Source: Tomitella biformata AHU 1821 (lineage in GTDB: Bacteria; Actinomycetota; Actinomycetes; Mycobacteriales; Mycobacteriaceae). From it: 64,000 nt of DNA. Location of the stretch: NCBI RefSeq assembly GCF_000524475.1, contig NZ_BAVQ01000003.1, forward strand, positions 1 to 64,000. The letters run 5' to 3'. The notes beneath the pieces were generated by a model. It saw only the letters and a list, made by a program, of their open reading frames with translations. It had not been told where the DNA came from and made no database searches. Position 1 is the first letter of the stretch, and the number at the start of each line of letters is the position of its first letter. A program made the translations under genes and the position numbers. Below are positions 62,291 through 64,000 of this stretch, piece after piece.

Positions 62291-63092
62291 CCCGCACGTT
62301 CCCGGTCAGCATCATGATCGCGTCGATCAGGGCCCAGATGCCCAGCCCACCGCAGGTGAACAGCTGCGCGATCGCGATGCCCGTGTGGCCGGTGTACCAG
62401 CGGCCGGCGCCGAAACCACCAGCGAACAGCTGCAGCAGGCCCGCGACCAGCTGCTGCTTGTCCGAGAACGGCTCGCCCGTGATCGGGTCCCGGCCGTAGG
62501 GCGCCGAGGGGTCGATGTTGGGGTTGTACAGCTGCCCCGGCGCGTACTGCGGCTGGCCATACCCGGGCTGGCCATACGGCTGACCATACGGCTGCTGCGG
62601 CTGCCCATAGGCCTGCGGTCCGGGCTGCCCGTACTGCTGCTGCTGTTGCCCATACTGGGGCTGGCCGTAACCAGGCTGGCCGTAGTCGGGCTGGCCCTGG
62701 CCGTAGCCGTAGCCGTAGCCAGACTGACCGGTGGACCCAGCGGGCTGCCCGGGGGCGCTAGCCGGCCAGGGCGGCACATCGCCAGTCCCCTTGGACAAGT
62801 TCACCGGATCGATGTTGTCGGCGGCCGACTCGATGGGCGCGCCCGCAACCGGGTTCTGGATCGGCGTCTCGCCATACGTCGAGCCGGACGCGGTGGCATC
62901 CGACTCGTAGGTGGGCGCGCTCCCCCAACCCGGGCCGCTGCCCGCACCAGCCTGAGTGGTCCAGCCCGGGCCAGCCGAGTCCTTGTGGACGGGCCTGTCC
63001 CCCTCGGCGCCATCGGCGATGGGCGCGTCGTAGCTGGGCACCGCTGGCGCCGGCTGATCTGCCGGCTTCTTGGTTCCCTCGGAGTCGGTCAT
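62262..63092 (-). CDS. TM2-domain protein with Tyr/Gln/Pro/Gly-rich region
   Basis: A 276-aa protein with three parts: an acidic, disordered N terminus (1-130), a low-complexity stretch at about 130-195 built of YGQPQ/GYGQP units, and a C-terminal TM2 domain of two helices (KQQLVAGLLQLFAGGFGAGRWYTGHTGIAIAQLFTCGGLGIWALIDAIMM is interrupted by the usual short loop). TM2 proteins are small membrane proteins of unclear role; the repeated Tyr/Gln/Gly stretch is prone to self-association. It precedes the DUF2752 gene and follows lgt. Confidence 0.85.
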   Translation of the reverse strand: MTDSEGTKKPADQPAPAVPSYDAPIADGAEGDRPVHKDSAGPGWTTQAGAGSGPGWGSAPTYESDATASGSTYGETPIQNPVAGAPIESAADNIDPVNLSKGTGDVPPWPASAPGQPAGSTGQSGYGYGYGQGQPDYGQPGYGQPQYGQQQQQYGQPGPQAYGQPQQPYGQPYGQPGYGQPQYAPGQLYNPNIDPSAPYGRDPITGEPFSDKQQLVAGLLQLFAGGFGAGRWYTGHTGIAIAQLFTCGGLGIWALIDAIMMLTGNVRDANGRKLRP

Positions 63093-63149
63093 TACGAAGA
63101 TCCTTCCAGAACTGACGGCCTCAAAACTAGAAGACGCCGATTGACCCGG

Positions 63150-64000
63150 TCACTTGTCTTGGGTTGATGATTCCCCGCTGTCCGCAGGCTCGCTCTCACC
63201 GGAGACCGGTGTGGCGAGTGCCGCGCGGGTCTGTCGCGACTTCAGATCGTCGGGGTCCTCGCGGCCCTTGGTCGCCAGCACGATGTAGGCCACTGCGGCG
63301 AGGAACACCACGGCGGAGGTGATCGTGTTGACCCGCAGTCCGAGGATGAGCGACGCGTGGTCGCTGCGCAGCAACTCGATCCAGAACCGGCCCAGGCAAT
63401 AGCCCGCGACATACAGCGCGAACAGCCGGCCGTGCCCGAGGCGGTATCGCTTGTCCACCTGCACCAGCAGCACAACGATCAGCAGGTTCCAGATGACCTC
63501 GTATAGGAAAGTCGGCTGGACCGTCGTGAGGACGACCCCGTTGGAGACGCCCTCCATCTGATCCAGCGCGCCGGCGCCGTTGACCCGCTGGTAGATCTCC
63601 AGCCCCCACGGCATGGTCGTGGCGCTGCCGTAGAGCTCCTGGTTGAAGTAGTTGCCGAGCCGGCCGATACCCTGCGCCAGCACGATGCCCGGTGCGATGG
63701 CATCGCCGAACGCGGGCAGCGGGATCCCGCGCCGACGGCAGCCGATCCACGCGCCGACGGCACCGAGCGCCACCGCGCCCCAGATGCCGAGGCCGCCCTC
63801 CCAGATCTTGAGCGCGTTCAGCGGATCCTTGCCCGCGCCGAAGTACATGGGCCAGTCCGTGATCACGTGGTAGAGCCGACCGCCGATGAGGCCGAACGGC
63901 ACCGCCCAGATGGCGAGGTCGAAGACCGTGCCCTTCTCGCCGCCGCGGGCCACCCAGCGCTTGTCGCCCCACACGATCGCGACGATGATGCCGATGATGA
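63150..64000 (-). CDS. lgt: Prolipoprotein diacylglyceryl transferase, 5' end missing
   Basis: Lgt attaches diacylglycerol to the lipobox Cys of lipoprotein precursors, including those encoded here. The Lgt signature GRLGNYFNQELYG, the YHVITDW segment and the late helices (FLYEVIWNLLIVVLL, GRFWIELLRSD) are all present. The frame is open to the window edge, so the N-terminal part lies outside. The C terminus has an acidic, Ser/Thr-rich tail typical of actinobacterial Lgt. The internal GTG at 63974 is not the start. Confidence 0.95.
   Translation of the reverse strand, partial: IIGIIVAIVWGDKRWVARGGEKGTVFDLAIWAVPFGLIGGRLYHVITDWPMYFGAGKDPLNALKIWEGGLGIWGAVALGAVGAWIGCRRRGIPLPAFGDAIAPGIVLAQGIGRLGNYFNQELYGSATTMPWGLEIYQRVNGAGALDQMEGVSNGVVLTTVQPTFLYEVIWNLLIVVLLVQVDKRYRLGHGRLFALYVAGYCLGRFWIELLRSDHASLILGLRVNTITSAVVFLAAVAYIVLATKGREDPDDLKSRQTRAALATPVSGESEPADSGESSTQDK

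Noticed and set aside
61844-62317. Plus-strand frame with a good -10 (TAAAAT) upstream
   Set aside because: It is antisense to the DUF2752 gene and has no recognisable protein features.

Overview
The window is high-GC actinobacterial DNA. Gene content and order match the mycolic-acid order (Mycobacteriales: Mycobacterium, Rhodococcus, Gordonia, Tsukamurella and relatives). Signs of this are the strings lgt-TM2-DUF2752-pyk-tesB, pdtaR-polA, rpsA-coaE-DUF402-uvrB-usp, uvrA with a divergent metallo-hydrolase, infC-rpmI-rplT-tsnR-pheST-argCJBDFRGH, and fused hydrolase/acyl-CoA ligase-mpg-tyrS. This is the Rv1614-Rv1689 backbone of M. tuberculosis read in the opposite direction, with several local insertions. 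I cannot name the genus from this sequence alone. The window looks chromosomal and mostly housekeeping; I found no prophage, insertion sequence or CRISPR array.

Layout. 0-5.3 kb: tyrS, mpg and a hydrolase/acyl-CoA-ligase fusion on the minus strand, with an outward-facing promoter at the left edge. 5.4-13.9 kb: a complete arginine operon, argC-J-B-D-F-R-G-H, on the minus strand. Its single clear promoter is overlapped by an ARG-box palindrome and appears leaderless. 14-20.2 kb: translation genes pheT, pheS, tsnR, rplT, rpmI and infC. infC starts at ATC and has an intrinsic attenuator in its leader. 20.4-25 kb: DUF1844, a MacB/FtsX-type ABC exporter pair and a mostly empty 970-bp gap. 25-36 kb: uvrA and uvrB flank a metallo-hydrolase, a DoxX-like protein with 11-residue repeats, a HelR/HelD-type RNA polymerase recycling ATPase with a 5' hairpin, a DUF732 lipoprotein and a universal stress protein. 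36-41.6 kb: an unrecognised 397-aa protein, DUF402, coaE with a shortened GrpB tail, rpsA and a methyltransferase. 41.7-48.3 kb: a 15-bp tandem repeat, a patatin, and a translationally coupled plsB-plsC-metP-metS string. 48.4-54.9 kb: polA, pdtaR, a class-I-shaped tRNA-Leu(CAA), an orphan small gene, a septum-formation lipoprotein, arfB and a GT87 enzyme. 55-64 kb: a KstD-like flavoenzyme, a secreted GH1, ctaA, tesB, pyk, DUF2752, a TM2 protein and the 3' part of lgt, which is cut by the window edge.

Regulation is the most informative layer. Three DNA-repair genes (uvrA, uvrB, polA) each carry a promoter shaped TTGTCRGTG-N8-TANNNT, the RecA-independent damage promoter driven by PafBC in mycobacteria; uvrB and polA appear leaderless. 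Leaderless starts are also likely for argC, the metallo-hydrolase, the methyltransferase, arfB and pyk. All regulatory calls come from reading the sequence and are untested.
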